Source: Fervidifonticultor_A octavus_A (GTDB lineage: Bacteria > Sysuimicrobiota > Sysuimicrobiia > Sysuimicrobiales > Humicultoraceae). Taken from it: a stretch of DNA of 38,524 nucleotides. The DNA lies in NCBI GenBank assembly GCA_031459655.1, contig JAVKID010000012.1, positions 1 to 38,524 on the forward strand. The letters run 5' to 3'. Position numbers and translations under genes: made by a program. Positions 24,768-32,255 of this stretch are shown here, in pieces; positions within the stretch are counted from its first letter, which is position 1; every line of letters begins with the position of its first letter. The notes under the pieces were generated by a model that did no database searches, was not told the DNA's origin, and worked only from the letters and a program-made list of their open reading frames with translations.

Positions 24768-25739
24768 CCCGCCTTGCGGCTGACCGCGCGCCGCGCGGCC
24801 GCCGCGATCTCCGCCGAGGTCAGGCCGTACTTCTCCATCAGGGCCCTGGGGGCCCCCGACTCGCCGAAGCAGTCCTGGACGCCCACACGCTCCACCGGGA
24901 CCGGGTGGTGCGCAGCCACCACCTCGCACACCGCCCCGCCCAGCCCGCCCAGCACGGTGTGCTCCTCCGCGGTGACGATCGCCCCGGTCTCGCGGGCCGC
25001 GGCGACGATGGTCCCTTCATCCAGCGGCTTGATGGTCGCGCAGTTGAGCACCCGGGCCTCGATGCCGTCGGCGGCCAGCGTCTCCGCCGCGGCCAGCGCC
25101 TCGGCCACCATGATGCCGCAGGCGATGATGGCCACATCGGTCCCCTGGCGGAGCACCCGCGCGGCCCCCAGGACGAACCGGTACGCCTCATCGAGGATGA
25201 GCGGTGCGGCGGCGCGGCCNNNNNNNNNNCAGGCGGACGTAGACCGGGCCGGGGGACTCGGCGATCACCCGGATGACCTGGCGGGTCTCCGTCGCGTCGG
25301 CCGGCACGATGACCGTCATGTTGGCCAGCGCCCGCATCATCGCCAGTTCCTCGATGGCCTGGGCGCTCATGCCGTCTTCGCCCACCGTGATGCCGCCGTG
25401 GGTGCTGACGAGTTTCACGTTCAGCCGCGGCTGGGCCACCAGGACCCGGATCTGGTCGTAGCAGCGTCCGGGCGAGAAGACCGCAAAGGAACTCACGAAG
25501 GGGATCCTGCCGCAGGCCGCCAGCCCGGCGGCCACGCCGATCATGTTCTGCTCGGCGATCCCGCACTCGATGAAGCGGTCGGGGAACGCCGCCGCAAACG
25601 CTTCCAGGCGGTTGGAATCCCGCAGGTCGCCGGTGAGGGCCACGACCTGCGGATGGTCCCGGGCGACCTCGACCAGCGCCTCGCCGTAGGCGTCGCGTGT
25701 GGCTTTCATCCCTTTCGTCGCGATGGTCGGTGCCGCCAT
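24764..25739 (-). CDS. Transketolase C-terminal half (split transketolase), crossing an N gap
   Basis: Pyrimidine-binding and C-terminal domains of transketolase, encoded separately from the N-terminal half as in many archaea and some bacteria. Landmarks are KATRDAYGEAL, GDLRDSNRLEAF, ECGIAEQNMIGVAAGLA, THGGITVGEDGMSAQ and PGPVYVRL before the gap, then DEAYRF, RQGTDVAIIACG and FGESGAPRALMEKYG after it. With the ten N taken literally the two parts are out of frame. If the N run is removed they join as YVRL-GRAAAP, the normal sequence pattern, so the break is an assembly artefact. ATG 25739 begins three bases after the N-terminal half ends. It is convergent with the fused permease. Confidence 0.93.
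25220..25229. other. Run of ten N (assembly gap) inside the split transketolase
   Basis: Ten undetermined bases. Reading the flanks on the minus strand gives an intact transketolase only if the true missing length is a multiple of three, most simply zero, so the run is probably a placeholder. Confidence 0.9.
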
Positions 25740-25742
25740 GGC

Positions 25743-26582
25743 CTACCCCTTGGGCGCGGCGCCATCGAGTTCGGCGAGCGCCCGCGCCAGTTCGTCCTTG
25801 GTCAGCGCCTTGCCGTGGAAGCCCACGACGCCCTCGAGGAACGAGACGCCCTTGCCCTTGACGGTGCGCGCGATGATCACCTGCGGCCGGCCTCCAATGG
25901 TGCGCGCCCGGTCCAGGGCCCCCAGGATGGCGGCCATGTCGTGCCCGTCGATCTCGCAGACGTCCCAGTTGAAGGCGCGCCACTTGTCGGCCAGGGGGTC
26001 CAGCCGCAGGCGCTCTTCGGTCGGGCCTGTCTGCTGCAGGCCGTTGCGGTCCACGATGGCGGTCAGGTTGTCCAGGCCGTAGTGCGCCGCAAAGAGCGCG
26101 CCCTCCCAGATCGAGCCCTCCTGCGACTCGCCGTCGCCGAGCATGGCGTAGACGCGGTATCCCCGGCCGTCCTGCTTGCCGGCCAGCGCCATGCCGATGG
26201 CCGCCGAGAAGCCCATCCCCAGCGACCCCGTCGAGATCTCCACCCCCGGCGTGCGGGTCATGTCGGGGTGGCCCTGGAGGATGCTGTCGATCTCGCGCAG
26301 CGTCCACAGGTGCTGCGGGTCGAAGTAGCCGCAGGCGGCCAGCACGACGTACCATGCCGGGCAGGCGTGGCCCTTGCTGAGCACGAAGCGGTCCCGGTCC
26401 GGCCAGGTGGGATTCTTCGGATCGTGGCGCAGGTGGTGGAAGTAGAGGGCGGTGATGATGTCGATGGCCGACAGCGAGCCGCCGGGGTGGCCGGAGCCGG
26501 CCTTGGTGATCACCTGGAGGATGGTCTTGCGGAACTCCCGGGCGCGCGCCTCGAGCGCGCGGACGTCAGCGGACGCCTGCAT
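25743..26582 (-). CDS. Transketolase N-terminal half (split transketolase)
   Basis: Thiamine-diphosphate-binding half of transketolase (pentose phosphate pathway), 279 residues. Landmarks are KAGSGHPGGSLSAIDI, DRFVLSKGHACPAWY, TGSLGMGFSAAIGMALAG, the cofactor motif GDGESQEGSIWEGA with DRNGLQQTG, and the C-terminal DGAAPKG. ATG 26582 has GGGAG about 8 bases upstream. Three bases separate its stop from the start of the C-terminal half, so both subunits are made together. It is divergent from the sugar kinase gene, with about 250 bases between. Confidence 0.95.
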   Translation of the reverse strand: MQASADVRALEARAREFRKTILQVITKAGSGHPGGSLSAIDIITALYFHHLRHDPKNPTWPDRDRFVLSKGHACPAWYVVLAACGYFDPQHLWTLREIDSILQGHPDMTRTPGVEISTGSLGMGFSAAIGMALAGKQDGRGYRVYAMLGDGESQEGSIWEGALFAAHYGLDNLTAIVDRNGLQQTGPTEERLRLDPLADKWRAFNWDVCEIDGHDMAAILGALDRARTIGGRPQVIIARTVKGKGVSFLEGVVGFHGKALTKDELARALAELDGAAPKG

Positions 26583-26832
26583 CGGAACCGCTCCCTGTGG
26601 GCTTGATCGACTCCTGGAGGCTTCTGTGCCGGTTCTCTCTGCCCCTGCCGGGGTGCCGAGGGATCCGGCGGTCGGCTTCGGCAGCAGGACGACGGAGGCA
26701 GCGGCGCGTAGTGGCGCTATGGGGTTCCTGCACCGCCGCAGAGACCTCCACGGCTGCGGGGCCGGTGCCATCGTCGGAGGAGGCGTGGGATGGACGGTCG
26801 TCCCGCGCACCGAGGGCCCCGCGGGGACGGAC

Positions 26833-27837
26833 GTGCCGGAGATCGTGGCGCTTGGAGAACCGATGGCGGAGTTCGCGGCCGTGGAGCGCGGCCGGCTCAG
26901 CACGGTGACGACGTTCCGGCGGGGGTTCGGGGGCGACACCTCCAACTTCGTCGTCGCCGCCGCCCGGCTGGGCGGCAGGTGCGGGTACATTACGCGCCTG
27001 GGCGATGACGAGTTCGGCCGAGCCTTCCTCGACCTCTGGCATCGCGAAGGCATCGATACCTCGCGCGTGGTGGTCGAGCCTGATGGCTTCACCGGCGTCT
27101 ACTTCACAGCCCTGGCCGAGGACGGCTCGCACAGCTTCATCTACTACCGCGCCGGCTCGGCGGCCAGCCGGCTCGGTCCCGCGGACATCTCGGTGGACTA
27201 CCTGGCCACCGCGCGCCTCGTGCACACCAGCGGGATCACGCTGGCCATCTCCGAGTCCGCGCGGGCGGCGGCGGAGGCCATGGTCGAGGCCGCCCGCCGC
27301 TGCGGCGTCATGGTCAGCTTCGATGCGAACGTGCGGCCGCGGCTGCTGGATCTGAGGCGGCTGGGGCCCATCGTCGAGGAGACGATGGGCAAAGCCGACC
27401 TGGTGTTTCTGAGCGCAGAGGACGCGGACCACCTCTACGGCCCGCTGTCCCCGGCGCGCGTGGTCGAGCGCGTGCTGGCCGGCGGCGCCCGCATCGTCGC
27501 CTTCAAGTTGGGCGCCGACGGGTGCCTGGTGGCGGGCGCCGACGGCTCTCGGTGGGCGGTGCCATCCTGGCCCGTCGAGCCGGTAGATGCCACCGGCGCC
27601 GGCGACGCCTTCGACGCGGCGTTCGTCATCCAATGGCTGCGCGGCGTACCCCCGGAGGAGGCGGCCCGCTTCGCAAACGCCGTGGGGGCGCTGGTGGCCA
27701 GCGGCCTCGGCGCCGTAGACCCCATCCCGACCCGAAGCCAGGTTGAAGCGTTCATGGAGGGCGCGAGGGCAGCGCCACGACAGGCCGCCGGGCCCCTCGG
27801 CGGCACCGGACGGCGGGGAGGAGGCAGGAAGAGCTGA
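26833..27837 (+). CDS. PfkB-family sugar kinase, 2-keto-3-deoxygluconate kinase-like
   Basis: Ribokinase/PfkB-family carbohydrate kinase of 334 residues. The N-terminal pattern LGEPMAEFAAVERGRL, then FRRGFGGDTSNFVVAAARLGG, is typical of KDG kinase (KdgK). FDANVRPRLLDL and the catalytic DATGAGDAFDAAF (with the base Asp in GAGD) complete the family set. GTG 26833 gives the usual family N-terminus; the frame is open much further upstream, but that part (26452-26832) overlaps the divergent transketolase gene and is unlike the family. The 250-base divergent region shows no clear promoter. Substrate is inferred from the N-terminal pattern only. The C-terminal 20 residues are a disordered Gly/Arg tail. 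Confidence 0.88.
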   Translation: MPEIVALGEPMAEFAAVERGRLSTVTTFRRGFGGDTSNFVVAAARLGGRCGYITRLGDDEFGRAFLDLWHREGIDTSRVVVEPDGFTGVYFTALAEDGSHSFIYYRAGSAASRLGPADISVDYLATARLVHTSGITLAISESARAAAEAMVEAARRCGVMVSFDANVRPRLLDLRRLGPIVEETMGKADLVFLSAEDADHLYGPLSPARVVERVLAGGARIVAFKLGADGCLVAGADGSRWAVPSWPVEPVDATGAGDAFDAAFVIQWLRGVPPEEAARFANAVGALVASGLGAVDPIPTRSQVEAFMEGARAAPRQAAGPLGGTGRRGGGRKS

Positions 27838-27993
27838 GCGCGCAGGCCTCAGTCCAGCGCTTCGCGCTGTTCCCGCAGAGGACGTGCTCGATGACGTGAC
27901 CTCTGGCCTGAAGAAGATGCGGCGCGTGCCGCGGGCGAGCGCGCCGCCCGCGAGCGGGATCCAGGAGATCACCTCGTTGCGAGAGGAGGAGCG

Positions 27994-28962
27994 ATGAGAG
28001 CGATCCGCGTGCACGAATTCGGCGGCCCGGAGGTGCTGCGCGTTGAGGACCTCCCCGACCCCCAGCCGGGCCCCGGACAGGTCCTCATCCGCCTGGAGGC
28101 CATCGGCGTCAACTTCATCGACATCTACTTCCGGACCGGGACCTACCCGGTGCGGCTGCCGTTCGTACCGGGCGAGGAGGGTGCCGGGACCGCCCTGGCG
28201 GTCGGGCCCGGGGTGACCGCATGCAGGCCGGGCGACCGCGTCGGCTTCACGCTGGGGCGGGGAGCCTATGCCGAGCAGGCCGCGGTCGCCGAGGCGCGGG
28301 TGGTGAAGTTGCCGGACGGCATCGACGCCCAGACCGCGGCCGCGGCGATGCTGCAGGGGATCACCGCGCACTACCTGACGCATGCGACCTACCCGCTGCG
28401 TGCGGGCGATTGGGCGCTGGTGCATGCGGCGGCCGGCGGGGTGGGCCTGCTGCTCGTGCAGATGGCCAAGCGCCTGGGCGCCACGGTGATCGCCACGGTG
28501 GGCAGCCAGGCTAAGACCGCGCTGGCCCGCGAGGCCGGCGCCGACCACGTGATCGTCTACACCGAGCAGGACTTCGAGGAGGAGACCAGGCGCCTGACCG
28601 GCGGCCGGGGCGTGGACGTCCTCTATGATTCGGTGGGCAAGACGACCTTCGAGAAGGGATTGAACGTGCTGCGCCCCCGCGGGCTGTTCGTGCTCTTCGG
28701 CCAGGCCAGCGGGCCGGCCCCGGCGATCGACCCGCAGGTGCTCAACGCCAAGGGCTCGCTCTTCCTCACCCGGCCGGGATTCGGCCACTACACCGCGACC
28801 CGCCACGAACTGGAGCAGCGCACTGGAGACGTCTTCAAAATGATCCAGGACGGCGCGCTGAAGGTGCGGATCGACCGTCGCCTGCCGCTGGCGCAGGCGG
28901 CCGACGCGCACCGCGCGCTGGAGAGCCGGCAGACGATGGGGAAGGTCCTCCTGATTCCCTAG
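27994..28962 (+). CDS. NADPH:quinone oxidoreductase (zinc-independent MDR family)
   Basis: A 322-residue medium-chain dehydrogenase/reductase of the QOR type, cytoplasmic, reducing quinones or enals with NADPH. Landmarks are HEFGGPEVLRVED, GVNFIDIYFRTGTYP, the nucleotide-binding HAAAGGVGLLLVQMAK, GADHVI, YDSVGKTTFEKGL and the C-terminal AHRALESRQTMGKVLL. Zinc-ligand residues of alcohol dehydrogenases are absent. ATG 27994 follows GAGAGGAGGAG, a strong ribosome site. It stands alone: an unexplained 155 bases precede it and a strong promoter for the next operon follows. Confidence 0.94.
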   Translation: MRAIRVHEFGGPEVLRVEDLPDPQPGPGQVLIRLEAIGVNFIDIYFRTGTYPVRLPFVPGEEGAGTALAVGPGVTACRPGDRVGFTLGRGAYAEQAAVAEARVVKLPDGIDAQTAAAAMLQGITAHYLTHATYPLRAGDWALVHAAAGGVGLLLVQMAKRLGATVIATVGSQAKTALAREAGADHVIVYTEQDFEEETRRLTGGRGVDVLYDSVGKTTFEKGLNVLRPRGLFVLFGQASGPAPAIDPQVLNAKGSLFLTRPGFGHYTATRHELEQRTGDVFKMIQDGALKVRIDRRLPLAQAADAHRALESRQTMGKVLLIP

Positions 28963-29017
28963 AGAGGCGCAGCGCGTGCATCGGCGGGACTCGTGATGCG
29001 GCGGCGTTCCCGCACGT

Positions 29018-29046
29018 TTGACGCTCCATGGGGACGGTGCTACGAT
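29018..29046 (+). promoter_or_regulatory. Promoter of the Rieske-nuoBDIC operon
   Basis: TTGACG (29018-29023), a 17-base spacer ending in TGC (extended -10), and TACGAT (29041-29046). This is among the best promoter matches in the window. The start near 29053 leaves a leader of about 23 bases before GTG 29076. Confidence 0.65.
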
Positions 29047-29075
29047 CAACAGGAGCGTATCCGCAGGGGTGACGG

Positions 29076-29384
29076 GTGGCGCGCGTCAAGGTTGCCAAGG
29101 CGTCTGACCTGCCCGAGGGGACTGCCACGGCCGCCACGGTGAACGGCACGACGGTGGCGTTGTTCCATCGCCCCGAGGGCTGGTTTGCCATCGAGGGCAC
29201 GTGCACCCATCGCGGGGGGCCGCTGGCCGAGGGCGAGGTCGAAGGCTTCGTGGTCACCTGCCCCTGGCACGGCGGTCAGTTCGATCTCCGCACCGGGCAC
29301 CTCGTGAGCCCGCCGCCGGCGCGTCCGGTGCGGGCGTTTCGGGTCGTGGTCGAGGGCGAGGACGTCTTCCTGGAGACGTCGTAA
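29076..29384 (+). CDS. Rieske [2Fe-2S] ferredoxin ahead of the nuo genes
   Basis: A 102-residue soluble Rieske ferredoxin of the dioxygenase/nitrite-reductase small-subunit type. Ligands are C43-x-H45 (CTHRGGPL) and C62-xx-H65 (CPWHGGQFD). There is no membrane anchor, so it is not the bc1 Rieske subunit. It is the first gene after a strong promoter and lies 29 bases before nuoB, so it is presumably co-transcribed with the Complex I subunits. It differs in sequence from the suf-operon Rieske protein. Its partner is unknown. The ribosome site before GTG 29076 is weak. Confidence 0.92.
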   Translation: MARVKVAKASDLPEGTATAATVNGTTVALFHRPEGWFAIEGTCTHRGGPLAEGEVEGFVVTCPWHGGQFDLRTGHLVSPPPARPVRAFRVVVEGEDVFLETS

Positions 29385-29413
29385 TCTCCTCAAAGGATCA
29401 TCCGGAGACCGAC

Positions 29414-29971
29414 ATGAGCCCACAGCCGCCGCCTCCGATTCCCTCGCGCCTCGCGCCCGTCGAGCGCGCGGTTGAGATCCTCGACGCGCTGCCCGGCGGG
29501 GGGGTCATCCTCAGCAAGGTGGAGTACCTGCTCAACTGGAGTCGCGCGGCCAGCCTCTGGCCGCTCACCTTTGGCCTGGCATGCTGCGCCATCGAGATGA
29601 TGGCCGCGTTTGCCGGGCGGTTCGACCTGGACCGCATGGGGGTGATCCCCCGAGCCACCCCGCGGCAGGCCGATCTGATGATCGTGGCGGGCCGCTGCAC
29701 CATCAAGATGGCCCCCATCGTCCGGCGACTGTGGGAGCAGATGCCCGAGCCCAAGTACGTGCTCTCCATGGGCTCGTGCGCCACCTGCGGCGGACCCTTC
29801 TACTACGACAACTACTCGATCCTCAAGGGCATCGACCAGGTCGTGCCCGTGGACGTCTATGTGCCCGGCTGTCCCCCTCGGCCCGAGGCCCTGATTGAGG
29901 GCATCCTCAAGCTCCAGGAGAAGATCAAGGCCGAGCCGTTCCTGCGTCGGAGCCTGGCGGCCAAGGCATAG
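29414..29971 (+). CDS. nuoB: NADH-quinone oxidoreductase subunit B
   Basis: Complex I subunit holding cluster N2, the last Fe-S centre before quinone. It has 185 residues. N2 ligands are C57-C58 (LACCAIEMM), C122 (GSCATCGG) and C153 (PGCPPRPE). PLTFGLACC and YSILKGIDQVVPVDVYVPG are family landmarks. The start ATG 29414 follows GGAG. The next gene, nuoD, begins 22 bases later; nuoA, which normally precedes nuoB, is replaced here by the Rieske gene. Confidence 0.97.
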   Translation: MSPQPPPPIPSRLAPVERAVEILDALPGGGVILSKVEYLLNWSRAASLWPLTFGLACCAIEMMAAFAGRFDLDRMGVIPRATPRQADLMIVAGRCTIKMAPIVRRLWEQMPEPKYVLSMGSCATCGGPFYYDNYSILKGIDQVVPVDVYVPGCPPRPEALIEGILKLQEKIKAEPFLRRSLAAKA

Positions 29972-29993
29972 ACCCCATCCAGGAGCCGGCGGC

Positions 29994-31097
29994 GTGGCGC
30001 TTCGCACCGAAGAACTGATGCTCAACATGGGGCCGCAGCACCCCAGCACCCACGGGGTGCTGCGCCTGGTCGTGACCCTGGACGGCGAGAACATCGTGGA
30101 TGTCGCCCCGGACATCGGCTACCTCCACTCGTCGGTCGAGAAGATGATGGAGTACCGCACCTACCTCCAGAACGTCGCCCTCACCGACCGGGGGATGGAC
30201 TACCTGACCGCGCTCGCCAACGAAGAGGCCTACCTGCTGGCCGTGGAGCGTCTGGGCGGCATCTCGGTGCCCCCGCGGGCCCGGTGGCTGCGGACCATCA
30301 TGCTGGAGTTCCAGCGCCTGTCCAGCCACCTGGTCTGGCTGGGCACCTGGGGAATCGACCTGGGCGCGACCACCGTCTTCCTCTACTGCTTCCGCGAGCG
30401 CGAGCGTATCCTCGACCTGTTCGAGCAGGTCACCGGCGGCCGACTGCACCACGTCTACTTCCGGCCGGGCGGGGTCTACGAGGACCTCCCCGCGGGCTGG
30501 ACCGACCGGGCCCTGGAGTTCTGCGACGAGTTCCTGGACCGCCTGCAGGAGTACCATGACCTGCTGACCGGCAACCCCATCTTCCTGGCGCGCACGCAGG
30601 GGGTCGGGGTCCTGCCCCGCGAGGCGGCCATCAACATGGGCGCCTGCGGCCCGGTGGCGCGGGCCTCGGGGGTGGACTTCGACGTGCGCAAGGCCTTCCC
30701 GTACGAGGCCTACGGCGAGGTCGAGTTCGACATCCCGGTGCAGACCGCCGGCGACTGCTTCGCCCGCTACCTGGTGCGCATGGAGGAGATGCGCCAGAGC
30801 GTGCGGATCATCCGGCAGGCGATCGGGAACCTCCCGCCGGGCGAGATCCGCAGCAAGGTGCAGGTGACGGTGAAGCTGCCCAGGGGCGAGGTGTACGCCC
30901 GCACCGAGTCGCCCCGGGGCGACCTGGGCGTCTACCTGATCAGCGAGGGGGAGGAGGTGCCCTATCGGGTGAAGATCCGGGCGCCGTCGTTCTCCAACCT
31001 CTACGCGCTGACCGAGATGATGCGCGGCTGGAAGGTGGCCGACGTCATCGCGATTTTGGGCAGCGTGGACATCGTGCTGTCGGACGTGGACCGGTAG
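29994..31097 (+). CDS. nuoD: NADH-quinone oxidoreductase subunit D
   Basis: The 49-kDa-type subunit that forms the quinone pocket with NuoB, 367 residues. Landmarks are LNMGPQHPSTHGVLR at the N-terminus (quinone-site His), IGYLHSSVEKMMEYRTY, LEFQRLSSHLVWLG, and the C-terminal LGSVDIVLSDVDR. No Ni-binding CxxC pairs are present, so it is Complex I rather than a hydrogenase large subunit. GTG 29994 follows AGGAG by 8 bases. The frame is open upstream into nuoB, but that part is a shadow. nuoI starts 8 bases later. Confidence 0.97.
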   Translation: MALRTEELMLNMGPQHPSTHGVLRLVVTLDGENIVDVAPDIGYLHSSVEKMMEYRTYLQNVALTDRGMDYLTALANEEAYLLAVERLGGISVPPRARWLRTIMLEFQRLSSHLVWLGTWGIDLGATTVFLYCFRERERILDLFEQVTGGRLHHVYFRPGGVYEDLPAGWTDRALEFCDEFLDRLQEYHDLLTGNPIFLARTQGVGVLPREAAINMGACGPVARASGVDFDVRKAFPYEAYGEVEFDIPVQTAGDCFARYLVRMEEMRQSVRIIRQAIGNLPPGEIRSKVQVTVKLPRGEVYARTESPRGDLGVYLISEGEEVPYRVKIRAPSFSNLYALTEMMRGWKVADVIAILGSVDIVLSDVDR

Positions 31098-31105
31098 GCC
31101 CGGAG

Positions 31106-31585
31106 ATGACGCATCTCGCCACCCGCGCGTGGGACGCCGTCACCGGCCTGTACCTGGGCCTGCGGGTGACGTGGGGCGCGCTGGTCCGGCCAAAGAACAC
31201 CGTCAAGTACCCGGTGGAGAAGGTGAACGTCTCACCGCGCTGGCACGGTCTGCTGGCGCTGCCCATCGACCCCGAGACCGGGAGCGACCGGTGCATCATC
31301 TGTTTCCAGTGCGAGCGGGTCTGCCCCGACCGGTGCATCCACATCGAAGCCGCGGGCAAGGGCAAGGACCGCGTGCTCACCCGGTTCGACATCGAGATGG
31401 ACAAGTGCTGCTACTGCGGCCTGTGCGTGGAGGTGTGCCCGACCGAGGCGATCGTCTTCGTCCCCCACTACGAGGCCAGCACCTTCAACCGCGCGAACCT
31501 GCTCTACAACCTGGAAGACTTGCGCCGCGCCGCGCCCAAGGAGCCGATCGCGCACGGCGTCATCCGGATGCGGGGATCGCGATGA
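31106..31585 (+). CDS. nuoI: NADH-quinone oxidoreductase subunit I
   Basis: Ferredoxin-like Complex I subunit carrying clusters N6a and N6b, 159 residues. Two CxxCxxCxxxCP motifs are intact: C63, C66, C69, C73 and C101, C104, C107, C111. An N-terminal amphipathic helix (about 8-28) and KYPVEKVNVSPRWHG precede them. A CGGAG ribosome site lies just before ATG 31106. The stop overlaps the nuoC start as ATGA. The order D-I-C is not the classical nuo order. Confidence 0.97.
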   Translation: MTHLATRAWDAVTGLYLGLRVTWGALVRPKNTVKYPVEKVNVSPRWHGLLALPIDPETGSDRCIICFQCERVCPDRCIHIEAAGKGKDRVLTRFDIEMDKCCYCGLCVEVCPTEAIVFVPHYEASTFNRANLLYNLEDLRRAAPKEPIAHGVIRMRGSR

Positions 31586-32178
31586 GCTGGGAGCTCGTCG
31601 AGCGCCTGCGCGAGCGGTTTCCGGAGATCGAGCCGTTCCCGCGGGAGGCGGGCGACGCAGAATCCCCCGGTGAGCCCGCCGCGCCGGCCGGCCGGCCCGC
31701 GCGGCACGAGCCCAAGGCGTACGCCTACCACGTCCCGGGCGCGTTCGTGCCCGCCGACCGCCTGCTGGCCGTCTGCCGGGTCCTGCGCGACGACGCCCCG
31801 TTCCTCCTGGACTACTGCTCGTTCGTCAGTGCCGTCGACCGGCCGGATCAGGGGATCATCGAGGTGGTCTACCACCTGTTCTCGATGGCCGAACGCCACG
31901 AGATGCTGGTGAAGGTGCGGGTCCCGCGGGAGGCGCCGCTGGCCCCGAGCGTGGCGGACATCTGGCGCGGTGCCAACTGGCACGAGCGCGAGACCTACGA
32001 CCTGTTCGGCATCGTCTTCGAAGGCCATCCGGACCTGCGCCGCATCATGCTGACCGAGGACTGGGTCGGCCACCCGCTGCGCAAAGACTACGTGTACGAG
32101 GAACCCCGCTGGCTGGTGGACCTGGCGGCCCAGCGGCAGAAGGAGATCGAAGGTCTGGGGCTGGGCGAGCGGGCCTGA
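31582..32178 (+). CDS. nuoC: NADH-quinone oxidoreductase subunit C
   Basis: The 30-kDa-type peripheral-arm subunit that holds NuoD and NuoB together, 198 residues. The signature ERETYDLFGIVFEGHPDLRR and LTEDWVGHPLRKDY are complete. The first about 50 residues, Ala/Pro-rich, are a variable extension. It starts within the nuoI stop (ATGA). It is last in this operon; the next gene has its own promoter-like region. nuoA, E-H and J-N are not in the window, so the rest of Complex I must be encoded elsewhere. Confidence 0.96.
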   Translation: MSWELVERLRERFPEIEPFPREAGDAESPGEPAAPAGRPARHEPKAYAYHVPGAFVPADRLLAVCRVLRDDAPFLLDYCSFVSAVDRPDQGIIEVVYHLFSMAERHEMLVKVRVPREAPLAPSVADIWRGANWHERETYDLFGIVFEGHPDLRRIMLTEDWVGHPLRKDYVYEEPRWLVDLAAQRQKEIEGLGLGERA

Positions 32179-32190
32179 CGGCCGGCACCC

Positions 32191-32223
32191 TTGACGGTAT
32201 CTTTACGTCCGACTGGTAAGATA
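32191..32223 (+). promoter_or_regulatory. Extended -10 promoter with overlapping dyad before the molybdoenzyme gene
   Basis: TGGTAAGAT (32214-32222) is an extended -10; TTGACG lies upstream with a long 20-base spacer. A dyad TATCTT (32198-32203) / AAGATA (32218-32223) overlaps the -10 and could be an operator. The imperfect -35 spacing would suit an activated promoter. Confidence 0.45.
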
Positions 32224-32255
32224 AAGACGGCGTTTGCCGGACGGGGGTGGACGGC

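Noticed and set aside
26583..26832. Extended N-terminus for the sugar kinase (open frame back to 26452)
   Set aside because: The added part overlaps the divergent transketolase gene and has no resemblance to the PfkB N-terminus, which begins naturally at GTG 26833.
27884..27997. 37-codon GTG frame ending in ATGA overlap with the quinone oxidoreductase start
   Set aside because: The possible ribosome site is too close to the GTG, the peptide has no recognisable feature, and the purine-rich end is explained by the strong ribosome site of the next gene.
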